DNA from: a bacterium
GTDB taxonomy: Bacteria; 4484-113; JAFGCY01
Length of the DNA: 64,000 nucleotides
Reading direction: 5' to 3'
NCBI GenBank assembly: GCA_020849855.1
Contig: JADZFO010000034.1
Span: 62,001-126,000 of the forward strand
Below the pieces are notes generated by a model that worked only from the letters and a program-made list of their open reading frames with translations, was not told the DNA's origin and ran no database searches. Below are positions 23,357 through 32,047 of the stretch, in pieces. Each line of letters starts with the position of its first letter. Position 1 is the stretch's first letter. The position numbers and the translations under genes were made by a program.

Positions 23357-25555
23357 CTATGCCGGAGATGGGTTGGATACTGCTTCAGTCTGTGTAAGGT
23401 CAGCAAGCAGCTCTTCCACGCTGTCCCGGCTGGTCTGACCGGCAGCGATCAGCTCCTCCAGATAGAGCAGGTCCTCGGCTTCCAGCGGGCCGTGTTCATC
23501 CATGAAGCGACGGTACTCGCCCAGGACGCGGCGGTCGCCACTGAGCCAGTTGCCATGGGCCAGCAGCAGGTCCAGGCGGCGCGAAGGGTAAATGTCCCGC
23601 GCCTTGGCCAGCGCCTGCATGGCGGCATCCCGGTTGCCGATCAGCAGCTGATATGCCGCGAAGTTAACGTGGACGTCCGCCAGGTCATCCGCTGCGGCAA
23701 TGCGCTGCATGATCTCTTCAGCCTGGTGGTAGAAGCTATTGGCCTCTTCCAGGCGGCCGTCCAGCAGTGCTACCGCGCAGAGGCCCTGCAGGTCGTTTGC
23801 CTCGCCCAGTGAGCTCTTGGCCTCACGGTGCAGCTCAAGAGCGCGTTCATAGCTTGAGCGGGCCTCAGGCAGGCGGCGCAGCTGCAGATAGACATCACCC
23901 TCAGCCTCATGCCCATTGGCCACGCCCAGGGTGTCGCCGATGTGCTGGTGCCGCTCCAGCGCAGCCTGATAGTGCGTCAGTGCATCCAGGGCGCGGCCGG
24001 CCTTGAGGGCCAGGTCGCCCAGCCCGAAGTGCGCATTACCAGCGGGAATAGCGTAGTCAACCTTGTTGGCATGCTCCAGTGCGAGCTGCATATGGTGCTC
24101 AGCAACACCGTCCTCGCCGCGGCGCAACGCCAGCTGGGACAGGTGCCAGTGCGCATCGGCGGCCTCAGCATCCAAGCCATAGCGCCCGGCGATGGTCAGT
24201 GTCAGGTTCGCCGCATCGAGGGCTTCATCCAAGCGGCGGATATGCCGCAGGATCAGGGCGACTATGTTCAAGACCTCCGCGGCAAGCTGGGGCTGCAGGT
24301 CCTGCACCTTTTCGACGAATGAGCGCATGCGGCGGTCCCAGGCGCCCATCGCCTCTTCCAGGGCCTTGACCGAGTAGTTGTGGAAATAGGTCTGCCGCGC
24401 TTCACGCAGGAAACCACGGATGGACTCCAGGGCCTGGGTCATCAGAGGCTCTGTGGCGCGGGAGATGCGCTGCGCCCGGTCGACCCAGTCGATCCTGGCT
24501 TCAAGGGCGTCAAGGCCGATGCCATAGCAGAGCTGCTCCATCAGCTGCAGGGCCGGCAGCTTCGAGCCGCTCTCCGGCAGCAGGTATGACGCGCGCGGCG
24601 AGCTGTCGATCAGTTCCTGGGCCCGGCGGCTGAGGCTGTCGCGAGAGCTGTAGCCGGACCACCAGAGGCCATAAGGCAGGCTGTGCGGGTCATTGAGGGC
24701 GTCCTCGATCACTTCCATGACCCGGTCCTCGGCACCGGAGTAGCCAATCACGATCAGGCCCGTGCGGCGCAGTACTCGACGGAACTGGGCAAAGAGGTCG
24801 GATTGGTGGCCTTCCTCGCCAAGGTAGCGATACTTCAGCTCCTCGGGCGTGTTCTTCAGGTCATAGTGGATGTGCCGGCCGTGCAGGTAGACCACTGTCG
24901 GGAACTCCGGGGTGTCGTCAATCATGCGATAGCTGACTGAATCAACAACATCCGCCGGGCGATTGCCAATGTAAAAGGTCAGCGGCAGCAGCTCGTCAAA
25001 GTTTGTGGTGAAGACGTGCCGGGCGAAGCTGCTGGCCAGCGGCGATTCCTGGGTGGCCCGAATGCTGCCCGAAAAGCCGCGAGAGCCGGCGATGAGGATT
25101 GCGGCCAGCAGAATGGACTCCTCGGTCATCTGCAGATGGTTGGCGGCCGCCCACTGGATCGCGGCGGTAATGAAGTCGTGCCGCGCGGGTGGCAGCGGCA
25201 GCACACGGTCCATCAGTTCGTAATAGTTCGAACCCGGCGCAGGCGGCCGGTTTCTGGTGACTTCAAATATGTGCTCCCAGTCCAGGCGCTCTGCCGGATC
25301 AGCCGTCTCATCCAGCGGCAGGCCTTCATCCAGCTTGTTGATCCAGTGCTGGAAGAGCTCCAGCGCGCTGGTCAGATGGCCTGTGGAGGGCACACCAGCG
25401 CTGAGACTGAAGCCCGCTCCGATCAAAAAGGTAAAGAGCGGGCCCTCCATGCGCATTTCCTGGCCTGGCCTGGCCATGCGGGCATGCACAGTCCGTCTGA
25501 CGCTTTGCAGCAGCTCCTGAACCGAGGCTTCCTTGCGAAGATGGGACACCTGCAT
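23357..25555 (-). CDS. SIR2-domain protein with TPR repeats (candidate defence NADase)
   Basis: 732 aa. The N-terminal SIR2 domain (about 38-290) shows FLIGAGFSLSAGVPSTG (43-59, NAD-binding GAG), FTTNFDELL with Asn185, VVYLHG with His225 and LIVIGYSGAED (267-277). Asn and His are the catalytic pair in NAD-consuming SIR2 proteins. A helical linker (about 330-410) leads to about seven TPR-like repeats (410-690, for example AHFGLGDLALKAGRALDALTHYQAALE). Known: SIR2 domains joined to repeat or STAND modules occur in anti-phage systems that deplete NAD+. Inferred: the TPR part may sense or scaffold. It stands alone on the minus strand, between tRNA-Tyr and tRNA-Gly. TATCTT sits 6 nt before GTG 25549, an alternative start. 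Confidence 0.85.
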   Translation of the reverse strand: MQVSHLRKEASVQELLQSVRRTVHARMARPGQEMRMEGPLFTFLIGAGFSLSAGVPSTGHLTSALELFQHWINKLDEGLPLDETADPAERLDWEHIFEVTRNRPPAPGSNYYELMDRVLPLPPARHDFITAAIQWAAANHLQMTEESILLAAILIAGSRGFSGSIRATQESPLASSFARHVFTTNFDELLPLTFYIGNRPADVVDSVSYRMIDDTPEFPTVVYLHGRHIHYDLKNTPEELKYRYLGEEGHQSDLFAQFRRVLRRTGLIVIGYSGAEDRVMEVIEDALNDPHSLPYGLWWSGYSSRDSLSRRAQELIDSSPRASYLLPESGSKLPALQLMEQLCYGIGLDALEARIDWVDRAQRISRATEPLMTQALESIRGFLREARQTYFHNYSVKALEEAMGAWDRRMRSFVEKVQDLQPQLAAEVLNIVALILRHIRRLDEALDAANLTLTIAGRYGLDAEAADAHWHLSQLALRRGEDGVAEHHMQLALEHANKVDYAIPAGNAHFGLGDLALKAGRALDALTHYQAALERHQHIGDTLGVANGHEAEGDVYLQLRRLPEARSSYERALELHREAKSSLGEANDLQGLCAVALLDGRLEEANSFYHQAEEIMQRIAAADDLADVHVNFAAYQLLIGNRDAAMQALAKARDIYPSRRLDLLLAHGNWLSGDRRVLGEYRRFMDEHGPLEAEDLLYLEELIAAGQTSRDSVEELLADLTQTEAVSNPSPA

Positions 25556-25650
25556 AAGATAGCAGGTCTGCGGCCAATGCGCATAAAGCGCAGCCCGGCG
25601 ATTGCACGCGCAGTACAGCCCCGCCGTTCGTCAGCCGCGGCTGCAAGGGG

Positions 25651-25656
25651 TATAAT
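25651..25656 (+). promoter_or_regulatory. -10 box of tRNA-Gly (TCC)
   Basis: TATAAT ends 10 nt before the first base of the tRNA, so the primary transcript begins almost at the mature 5' end. TTCGTC (25627-25632) is a weak -35 candidate. Confidence 0.6.
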
Positions 25657-25666
25657 CCCGAGCCGC

Positions 25667-25740
25667 GCGGGAGTAGCTTAATGGTAAAGCTCCAGCCTTC
25701 CAAGCTGGTCACGCGGGTTCGATTCCCGTCTCCCGCTCCA
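25667..25740 (+). tRNA. tRNA-Gly (anticodon TCC)
   Basis: Acceptor GCGGGAG/CTCCCGC, anticodon stem CCAGC/GCTGG with loop CTTCCAA, T-arm GGGTTCGATTCCC, and encoded CCA (25738-25740). It has its own -10 box, needed because the gene is cut off from tRNA-Tyr by the reversed SIR2-TPR gene. Confidence 0.95.
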
Positions 25741-25802
25741 CTTACCCCTGCCGTGCCGCTGCAAGCCTTTGAACACGCAACGCGCCCGGGGGTCTGACCT
25801 TC

Positions 25803-27704
25803 ATGCTTCTGCTGAGCTTGGGTTTCTCAGAAACTTCAAAGGCCAGAACTGCAGGCTCCGGCCCGCTCCGGCGGATCCTCTACGCTTTCCTGGCCACCTG
25901 TTTCTGCACAGCACTGATTGCCGGTTTTCCAGGCTACGCTGCAGCGCAGGAATCCTCACTTTTCCCCGTGTCTGACGAGTTATCCCTGAACGGCGATTTT
26001 GAGGAGCGCGCCAGACGCAGAGCCCTGGCCCAGGGCTGGGAAGCCTGGCCTTCCGGCCAGACAGATGCATACCATTGGGACGGCGACGCAGGCATCGGCG
26101 GAAGCGGCGCTCTGCTGATCAGCGACCCGGCCCTGAGCAGCGGCTGCGGTGCGCATCAGCGCCTTGAGCTGCGCCAGAGCAAGGCAGTGCCGCTTTACTA
26201 CTCGATCTACAGCCGGGAAGTGCGCCCCGCCAAACGCTCAAAAACAGCCCTTACCTATGGCGCCCAGTTCAAGGTTACCTACGCCGACGGCAGCGAGGAG
26301 TCCTTCTCCGCCTTCTTTGGCAGCAGCGGCAGCGCAAAGCCCGGCAGCGGCGAGGCCGCCGGTTGGATGTACCTGGATGGCTACATCTGGCCGGCTTATG
26401 CCAGGGGCAAGCCCGGCAGGGCTAAGGCGATCAAGTTCCTGGACATCTACCTCGTATACAGCGGCCAGGGAGGCAGCGTGGCCTTCGACCGCCTAAGTCT
26501 CAGGCAGCTGCGCCCCGATCTGGATGCGGTCAGGCCGCTCAGGTCCCCCACCCGTCTGCTGGTCTACAGCACCATGAACCCGGCGTATGCGGCCGCAAAC
26601 GGCAGGAAATGGGCCGCCACCGGCATTGACGGCTTCATGTTCGACCACGGCCAGCTGCTGCTGGGCGATAACCCGCGGGCCGCCGCCGATGAGACTGAGT
26701 TCAAGCAGAAGGTGGCTGAGCTGGCCGGCTATGGCATCGACCGAAACTTCCTGCTGCTGCAGAACCGCCGTGGCACCGGGCCTGACTTCTCGGACGTTTT
26801 TGATGACGCGGCCTGGCGCAGCCTGCTCAGCAGCCTGGGCGAATCGGCCCGCTATGCGAAAAGCACCGGTCTGCGCGGCCTGGTGCTGGACATGGAACCG
26901 GTTATCTCCAAGCGCCAGCCGCGCAGCATGCTGGCCTATTACCCTGACAGCGGCAAAACAGAGGCGCGGTGTGCCGAGCAGCTTTTTAAGCGCGGCAAGC
27001 AGGTGATGAGCAGCCTGGAAGAGCAGTTCCCGGGCCTGGAAGTCATCCTACTGCCGCACCTTTCTGAGCATGACAGCGGGCTGTACCGCTTCTATGGCGA
27101 CTTCTTCGCCGGGATGGCTGCCGCCGCCAGTGCCGGCCCGCAGCAGATCATTGTCGGGGAGGAACGCAGCCAGACAAGCTGGAAGCTGCCGGGATTCCGG
27201 GTGGATGACATCGTGGACGACGAGGGCAGCGCTGCCCGCCTCGCCCTGGACGCGCATGCTGAAACAGCCCAGCTGAGCTGGCCGCTGGAAAGCAACCTTG
27301 CGCTTAACCCGGCGCCGACAGCCTCCTGGCGCCGGCTTGAGCCGCGCGGGAAGGCCGCCTTCTGGGCCGGCCGGGCTGAGATCTATGGCGATGAGGACCT
27401 CGGCAGCCCCTACGTGGACAAGTCAACCAAGTACCGCCCTGACCACTTCTACCGGCAGCTGGAGACCATGACCACGCGCCTGCCCCAGGCACGTTATCTC
27501 TGGATCTATGACCACGGCTCATCCCTGCTGCAGATGAGCCCGGCCGAACTTGAAGCCTACGGGCCGCAGGGCCGCTGGCCTGATAAGGGCCTGAAGTGGG
27601 CCTACCGCGGCCGGGTGGACTTCGCCCGCCAGCCGGTCGACCCCTTCCTGGACTACTATTTCTGCGTCACCCGCCGCTTCTTTGGCGCAGATGACCCGCT
27701 ATAG
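25803..27704 (+). CDS. Secreted protein with lectin-like and putative TIM-barrel domains
   Basis: 633 aa, no confident family. Seen: an N-terminal hydrophobic stretch (about 25-47, ending GYAAAQE) that is a signal peptide; a beta-rich domain (about 60-230) opening LNGDFEERARRRALAQGWEAW, the usual start of carbohydrate-binding jelly-roll modules, with FDRLSLRQL closing it; and an alpha/beta part (about 245-633) with TRLLVYSTMNP, GIDGFMFDHG, GLRGLVLDMEPV and RYLWIYDHGSS, strands like those of glycosidase TIM barrels, with Asp/Glu at strand ends (LDMEP). A glycoside-hydrolase-like role is inferred. The start (ATG 25803) has only a distant G-run, so ribosome binding looks weak. Confidence 0.7.
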   Translation: MLLLSLGFSETSKARTAGSGPLRRILYAFLATCFCTALIAGFPGYAAAQESSLFPVSDELSLNGDFEERARRRALAQGWEAWPSGQTDAYHWDGDAGIGGSGALLISDPALSSGCGAHQRLELRQSKAVPLYYSIYSREVRPAKRSKTALTYGAQFKVTYADGSEESFSAFFGSSGSAKPGSGEAAGWMYLDGYIWPAYARGKPGRAKAIKFLDIYLVYSGQGGSVAFDRLSLRQLRPDLDAVRPLRSPTRLLVYSTMNPAYAAANGRKWAATGIDGFMFDHGQLLLGDNPRAAADETEFKQKVAELAGYGIDRNFLLLQNRRGTGPDFSDVFDDAAWRSLLSSLGESARYAKSTGLRGLVLDMEPVISKRQPRSMLAYYPDSGKTEARCAEQLFKRGKQVMSSLEEQFPGLEVILLPHLSEHDSGLYRFYGDFFAGMAAAASAGPQQIIVGEERSQTSWKLPGFRVDDIVDDEGSAARLALDAHAETAQLSWPLESNLALNPAPTASWRRLEPRGKAAFWAGRAEIYGDEDLGSPYVDKSTKYRPDHFYRQLETMTTRLPQARYLWIYDHGSSLLQMSPAELEAYGPQGRWPDKGLKWAYRGRVDFARQPVDPFLDYYFCVTRRFFGADDPL

Positions 27705-27803
27705 CCGGGCAGGGGCAGTAGAACAATTGCAGCCTGATGGCGGTATTTAAGTCCCCGCACCAATACCACTTAACCGCCCGCCCGTGCGAACCATGGAGGC
27801 TTG

Positions 27804-28652
27804 ATGCCAGGCACTGACAAGATCTGGTTCATCACCGGCTGCTCGACCGGCTTTGGCCGCGAGCTCTCACGATTGCTGCTTGAACGCGGCTACAAGGTGG
27901 CCATCACCGCTCGCGACCCCGGCAGCCTTGCAGAGTTCAAGCCCGCCGCCGAGAGCGGCCAGGCCCTGCTGCTGGCGCTGGATGTGACCGACCCGCAGCA
28001 GATCAGGGATGCTGCGGCCAGCGCTGAGAGGCATTTCGGCCGCGTTGACGTGCTGGTGAACAACGCCGGTATCGGCTACTTTGCCGCCGTGGAGGAAAGC
28101 GAGGATGAGGAAGTCCGCCGTATGTTTGAGATCAACGTCTTTGGTCTGGCAAACATGACCAAGGCGCTGCTGCCTGGCATGCGCAGCCGCCGCAGCGGGC
28201 ACATTGTCAACATTTCATCAATCGGCGGCCTGGCCAGCTTCCCGGCTGTGGGCTTCTACAACGCCACCAAGTTCGCGGTTGAAGGCCTGTCTGAGGCACT
28301 TTACAAGGAGCTGCAGCCCCTGGGTGTGAAGGTCACCATTATTGAGCCCAGCGGCTTCAGGACCGACTGGGCCGGCCGTTCCGCCCGTGAAAGCGGCATC
28401 CAGATTGACGACTACGCGGAGACAGCCGGCGCCAACCGGGCCAACCTGCGCCGGATCAGCGGCAACCAGGCCGGGGATCCGGTCCGCGCCGCTGAGGCGA
28501 TCATCAAGGCGGTGGAGGATCCGGACCCGCCCCTGCGCCTGCTGCTTGGCAAGGCGGCCCTGAAGGGTGCGCGGGCCAAGCTGGAGCTGCTGGCCCGGGA
28601 CTTCGACCGCTGGGAGCAAACCAGCGTCGGCGCGGACTTCCCAGAAGCGTGA
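27804..28652 (+). CDS. Short-chain dehydrogenase/reductase
   Basis: 282 aa, classical SDR. Cofactor motif TGCSTGFG (about 10-17, a TGxxxGxG variant), NNAGIGYF (about 87-94), catalytic Ser in ISSIGG, and Y-x3-K in FYNATKFAVEGL. Arg in ITARDP after the second strand suggests NADP preference. Substrate unknown. ATG at 27804 has GGAGG 4 nt upstream; an in-frame TTG at 27801 is too close to that site. It lies between tRNA-Gly and tRNA-Thr on the plus strand. Confidence 0.88.
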   Translation: MPGTDKIWFITGCSTGFGRELSRLLLERGYKVAITARDPGSLAEFKPAAESGQALLLALDVTDPQQIRDAAASAERHFGRVDVLVNNAGIGYFAAVEESEDEEVRRMFEINVFGLANMTKALLPGMRSRRSGHIVNISSIGGLASFPAVGFYNATKFAVEGLSEALYKELQPLGVKVTIIEPSGFRTDWAGRSARESGIQIDDYAETAGANRANLRRISGNQAGDPVRAAEAIIKAVEDPDPPLRLLLGKAALKGARAKLELLARDFDRWEQTSVGADFPEA

Positions 28653-28659
28653 AACGCGT

Positions 28660-28713
28660 TATAATGGGCTTCTGCAAGGCTTCTTCCGTCCGGAGGATTT
28701 CACCCTCAGACGG
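28660..28713 (+). other. TATAAT followed by a two-part hairpin after the SDR gene
   Basis: TATAAT at 28660-28665, just after the SDR stop, is followed by nested arms CCGTC/GACGG with GAGG/CCTC inside (28686-28713). The hairpin may end SDR transcription, and the TATAAT may start a longer tRNA-Thr/tuf transcript. The two readings are not resolved. Confidence 0.35.
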
Positions 28714-28733
28714 CAATAGGCTAAACAAGGGTA

Positions 28734-28763
28734 TTGCACAGGTCTTTGACCCTGTGTTAAACT
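28734..28763 (+). promoter_or_regulatory. Promoter of tRNA-Thr (GGT) and tuf
   Basis: TTGCAC (28734-28739), 18-bp spacer, TAAACT (28758-28763), 10 nt before the tRNA. The spacer contains an imperfect inverted repeat (CAGGTC/GACCCTG) that could be chance or an operator. Confidence 0.5.
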
Positions 28764-28773
28764 ACCCGTTCGC

Positions 28774-28846
<73 letters not shown>

Positions 28847-29037
28847 CTCTTTACGCTCTTCAGTACGGCTGGTGCGGACCCGGCAACTTGAACGCGGCGA
28901 TGCTGCTGCGTGCCGGAAATTCCGGCTTCTCCCAGCTACTGGAAGGTTGAGCGCTGGCGGTGCCGGCAGCCTGAGCAGGCTTCAAAGCTCCCCCAACCGG
29001 TGGGTGACCGGGAGAGTAACCACTCGAGGTGCTTTAA

Positions 29038-30234
29038 ATGGCTAAGGCTAAGTTCGAGCGTACTAAACCCCACGTCAACGTGGGCACGATCGGGCACGTC
29101 GACCACGGCAAGACTACTCTGACAGCGGCGATCACCAAAACGCTGGCGGGCAAGGGTCAGGCCAAGTTCATCGCATTCGATGAGATCGACAAGGCTCCCG
29201 AAGAGAAGGCGCGCGGTATCACAATCGCGACGGCGCACGTGGAGTATGAGAGCGACAACCGCCACTATGCCCACGTGGACTGCCCGGGCCACGCCGACTA
29301 CATCAAGAACATGATCACCGGCGCCGCCCAGATGGACGGCGGTATCCTGGTGGTCGACGCGTCCTCGGGCGTCATGCCCCAGACGCGTGAGCACGTCCTC
29401 CTGGCCCGCCAGGTTGGCGTGCCTTTCCTGGTCGTCTTTATGAATAAGGTCGACCTGGTTGACGACCCGGACATCATCGAGATCGTCGAGGAAGAGATTC
29501 GCGACGTTCTGAACAAGTATGAGTTCCCGGGCGACAAGACTCCGATCATCAAGGGTTCCGCCTCCAAGGCGCTTGAGGCCCCCAACGCGGATCACCCGGA
29601 TGCGGCCTGCATCATGGAACTCGTCAACGCGCTGGATACCTACATCCCTGAGCCGACCCGCGAGATCGACAAGCCCTTCCTGCTGCCGGTTGAAGACGTC
29701 TTCACCATTACCGGCCGCGGTACGGTGGCGACCGGCCGTGTCGAGCGTGGCAAGGTCCGCGTTGGCGACAAGGTCCAGATCGTCGGCCTGAAGGAAGAGA
29801 CCAAGGAGTCCGTCTGCACCGGCGTGGAGATGTTCCGCAAGCTGCTGGACGAGGGTATGGCCGGCGACAACGTGGGCCTGCTGCTCCGTGGTGTTGAAAA
29901 GAAGGATATTGAGCGTGGCCAGGTTATCTGCCAGCCCAACTCCATCAAGCCGCACACCAAGTTCACGGCGAACGTCTACGTTCTGAAGAAGGACGAGGGC
30001 GGCCGCCACAAGCCCTTCTTCAAGGGCTACCGTCCCCAGTTCTACATCCGTACGACCGACGTTACGGGCAACGTGGAGCTGCCGGATGGCGTCGAGATGG
30101 TGATGCCTGGCGACAACATCATGATCAGCGCCCAGCTGATCCAGCCGGTGGCGCTCGAGGAAGGTATGCGCTTCGCGATCCGCGAAGGCGGCCGTACCAT
30201 CGGCGCCGGCGTTGTCGACAAGATTCTGGCTTAA
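29038..30234 (+). CDS. tuf: Elongation factor Tu
   Basis: 398 aa, full length. It delivers aminoacyl-tRNA to the ribosome. GTPase motifs: GHVDHGKT (19-26), [12 protein letters not shown], and NKVDLVDD; domains 2 and 3 follow (for example [46 protein letters not shown] at the end). GAGGTG precedes the ATG. The 190-nt leader between tRNA-Thr and tuf holds no gene but includes a palindrome GCCGGAAATTCCGGC (28912-28926), possibly a processing or folding element. The position upstream of rpmG, tRNA-Trp and secE-nusG matches tufB. Confidence 0.98.
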   Translation: MAKAKFERTKPHVNVGTIGHVDHGKTTLTAAITKTLAGKGQAKFIAFDEIDKAPEEKARGITIATAHVEYESDNRHYAHVDCPGHADYIKNMITGAAQMDGGILVVDASSGVMPQTREHVLLARQVGVPFLVVFMNKVDLVDDPDIIEIVEEEIRDVLNKYEFPGDKTPIIKGSASKALEAPNADHPDAACIMELVNALDTYIPEPTREIDKPFLLPVEDVFTITGRGTVATGRVERGKVRVGDKVQIVGLKEETKESVCTGVEMFRKLLDEGMAGDNVGLLLRGVEKKDIERGQVICQPNSIKPHTKFTANVYVLKKDEGGRHKPFFKGYRPQFYIRTTDVTGNVELPDGVEMVMPGDNIMISAQLIQPVALEEGMRFAIREGGRTIGAGVVDKILA

Positions 30235-30247
30235 CACAAGTGGGTCA

Positions 30248-30267
30248 GGCGGGGCTTCTGCCCCGCC
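30248..30267 (+). terminator. GC hairpin after tuf
   Basis: GGCGGGGC and GCCCCGCC with loop TTCT, 13 nt after the tuf stop and 28 nt before rpmG. No T-tract, so it may only attenuate between tuf and rpmG. Confidence 0.45.
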
Positions 30268-30295
30268 CTGCCCCGGCACTTAAAGGTGGCGGAAG

Positions 30296-30466
30296 ATGGC
30301 TAAGAAAAAGGGTGAAAAGCGAATCAGGGCGATCCTCGCCTGCGAGGAATGTAAGCAGCGCAACTATTACAGCTCTCGCAACAAGGTGAATACCCCCGCG
30401 AAGCTTGAGCTCCGTAAGTACTGCCGCTTCTGCCGCTGCACGAAGCTGCACAAGGAAACCAAGTAA
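30296..30466 (+). CDS. rpmG: Ribosomal protein L33 (zinc-binding type)
   Basis: 56 aa: starts [20 protein letters not shown] and ends [14 protein letters not shown]. Cysteine pairs C16/C19 and C43/C46 give the zinc-ribbon form of L33. It is a 50S subunit protein near the E site. GGCGGAAG precedes the ATG at 30296. The tuf-rpmG-tRNA-Trp-secE order is common in bacteria outside the proteobacteria. Confidence 0.95.
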   Translation: MAKKKGEKRIRAILACEECKQRNYYSSRNKVNTPAKLELRKYCRFCRCTKLHKETK

Positions 30467-30493
30467 GCAGCTGCGCCAGCAGGCGCCCGGCGT

Positions 30494-30567
30494 AGGCCCA
30501 TAGTTCAATGGCAGAACACTGGTCTCCAAAACCAGGAATGGGGGTTCGAATCCCTCTGGGCCTGCCA
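30494..30567 (+). tRNA. tRNA-Trp (anticodon CCA)
   Basis: Acceptor AGGCCCA/TGGGCCT, anticodon stem CTGGT/ACCAG with loop CTCCAAA, T-arm GGGGTTCGAATCCCT, discriminator G, and encoded CCA (30565-30567). Located between rpmG and secE. Confidence 0.95.
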
Positions 30568-30637
30568 TTTCATACAGCCGGGAAGATGTTCGCAGCGGGG
30601 TTTTGCAGACGCAGGGCCCACCTAGTGGAGACTTACA

Positions 30638-30892
30638 ATGGCGGCGGAAAAGGCAAGCAGTCAGGAGAGCGGGGCCAAGCCCTCGCTTTCTGACGCTCTC
30701 AAGCACTATTACAGCACCCTGCAGTATGAGTGGAAGAAGATCACTTTTCCCAATCGCACGCAGCTTCTGCAGTCGGTCCTGGTGGTGTTCATTTTCTGCA
30801 TCTTTCTGATGTTGATCGTATCGGCATACGACCTTGTGGTCGGCTGGGTGTTCCGGAGTCTGATCCTGCCCAGTACTCCCACAGGACAGTAA
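30638..30892 (+). CDS. secE: Preprotein translocase subunit SecE
   Basis: 84 aa, the short one-helix form. A polar N terminus, the conserved amphipathic YYSTLQYEWKKITFPNRTQL segment (25-44), then one membrane helix (about 46-68, VLVVFIFCIFLMLIVSAYDLVV). SecE clamps SecY in the translocon. GGAG lies 8 nt before the ATG. It is followed by nusG after 12 nt, the nearly universal arrangement. Confidence 0.95.
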   Translation: MAAEKASSQESGAKPSLSDALKHYYSTLQYEWKKITFPNRTQLLQSVLVVFIFCIFLMLIVSAYDLVVGWVFRSLILPSTPTGQ

Positions 30893-30904
30893 GGCGGCAT
30901 AACG

Positions 30905-31477
30905 ATGGATGGACTTAGACATTCACGCTGGTACGTCCTGCACGCGCTTAGCGGCTACGAGGAGAAGGTCAGCCAGACCCTCAAGCACATGCGCGCGCTG
31001 GGTAAGTTCGGCGAGGATGTAGATGAGATTCTCGTGCCTTACGAGACCAAGGTCGAGACGGTCAAGGGCAAGAAGAAGACTGTGCAGAAGAAGATGTACC
31101 CCGGTTACGTGCTGGTCAAGATGAACCTGACCAACTCCAACCGGCACTCGATCCGCCAGATCCAGGGCGTCATCGGTTTCATCGGCTCTGCCGATGCGCC
31201 GCAGCCGCTGACGGATCCGGAGATCAACGCCATCTTCTCGCGCATGTCCCAGGAAGAGCCCGAGGTCGAGATGGATTACGTGGTCGGCGACACCGTCAAG
31301 GTGATCCGCGGCCCCTTCTCGGACGCCATCGGCAAGGTCAAGGAAATCGAAATGGAGCGCCGCAAGGTACGCATCATGATCAGCGTCTTCGGACGCGACA
31401 CCCAGGTGGAGCTGGACTTCGAGGATGTCGAACCCTATGAGCCCGACGCCCAGCAGTCCTCCGGGGAGGCGAAGTAA
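30905..31477 (+). CDS. nusG: Transcription termination/antitermination factor NusG
   Basis: 190 aa. NGN domain: [15 protein letters not shown] (8-22), [10 protein letters not shown] (65-74), [19 protein letters not shown]; then a KOW domain: [22 protein letters not shown]. It binds RNA polymerase beta' and couples to Rho or the ribosome. Its stop overlaps the rplK start (TAATG), so it is co-translated with the ribosomal genes. Confidence 0.97.
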   Translation: MDGLRHSRWYVLHALSGYEEKVSQTLKHMRALGKFGEDVDEILVPYETKVETVKGKKKTVQKKMYPGYVLVKMNLTNSNRHSIRQIQGVIGFIGSADAPQPLTDPEINAIFSRMSQEEPEVEMDYVVGDTVKVIRGPFSDAIGKVKEIEMERRKVRIMISVFGRDTQVELDFEDVEPYEPDAQQSSGEAK

Positions 31478-32010
31478 TGGCAAACAAACCAGTCAAGGCA
31501 GTGGTTAAGGTCCAGATCGACGGCGCCGCGGCGAAGCCCTCGCCGCCGCTGGGTCCGGCCCTTGGCCAGCATGGCGTGGCAATCATGGAATTCTGCAAGG
31601 CCTTCAATGCGGCGACGCAGGACAAGGCCGGCCAGATCCTTCCGACCGTGATCACTATTTATGAGGACCGCACCTTCACCTTCGAGGTGAAGAGCCCGCC
31701 CGCCGCCGTGCTGCTGATGAAGGCCGCCGGCCTCGAGCAGGGCAGCAGTGTTCCGCAGAAGATCAAGGTTGGCAAGGTCACCTGGGAGCAGTGCCAGGAG
31801 ATTGCCAGGACCAAAATGCAGGACCTCAACGCCCGGGATATTGAAGCGGCAACGCAGATTATCGCGGGTACCGCCCGCAGCATGGGCTATGTCGTGGCCG
31901 GCCACCCCACTGGGCGTGACGACCACTTCAAGCTCGCCACCGCGGCCGAGTTTGAGGCGATGAAGAAGCAGTACAAGAAGGCTCCGGCCGCCGGCGGCAA
32001 GAAGAAGTAA
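31477..32010 (+). CDS. rplK: Ribosomal protein L11 with C-terminal extension
   Basis: 177 aa, against about 140 in most bacteria. Residues 1-140 are normal L11: [24 protein letters not shown] (N-domain, factor-binding side), [13 protein letters not shown], and [18 protein letters not shown] at the end of the rRNA-binding domain. Residues 141-177 are an extra tail that ends [12 protein letters not shown]11 forms the GTPase-associated stalk base. The basic tail may add rRNA contacts; this is inferred. The start overlaps the nusG stop. Confidence 0.96.
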   Translation: MANKPVKAVVKVQIDGAAAKPSPPLGPALGQHGVAIMEFCKAFNAATQDKAGQILPTVITIYEDRTFTFEVKSPPAAVLLMKAAGLEQGSSVPQKIKVGKVTWEQCQEIARTKMQDLNARDIEAATQIIAGTARSMGYVVAGHPTGRDDHFKLATAAEFEAMKKQYKKAPAAGGKKK

Positions 32011-32047
32011 GCCGCCTGCCGGACGCCAGTAAATCAAGGGAGACGAA

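Noticed and set aside
25556..25666. Attachment-site duplication flanking the SIR2-TPR gene
   Set aside because: I compared the 3' ends of tRNA-Tyr and tRNA-Gly with the flanking sequence and saw no direct repeat of tRNA sequence and no integrase gene.
28936..30279. Minus-strand frame opposite tuf
   Set aside because: Antisense of EF-Tu; no start signal or domain.
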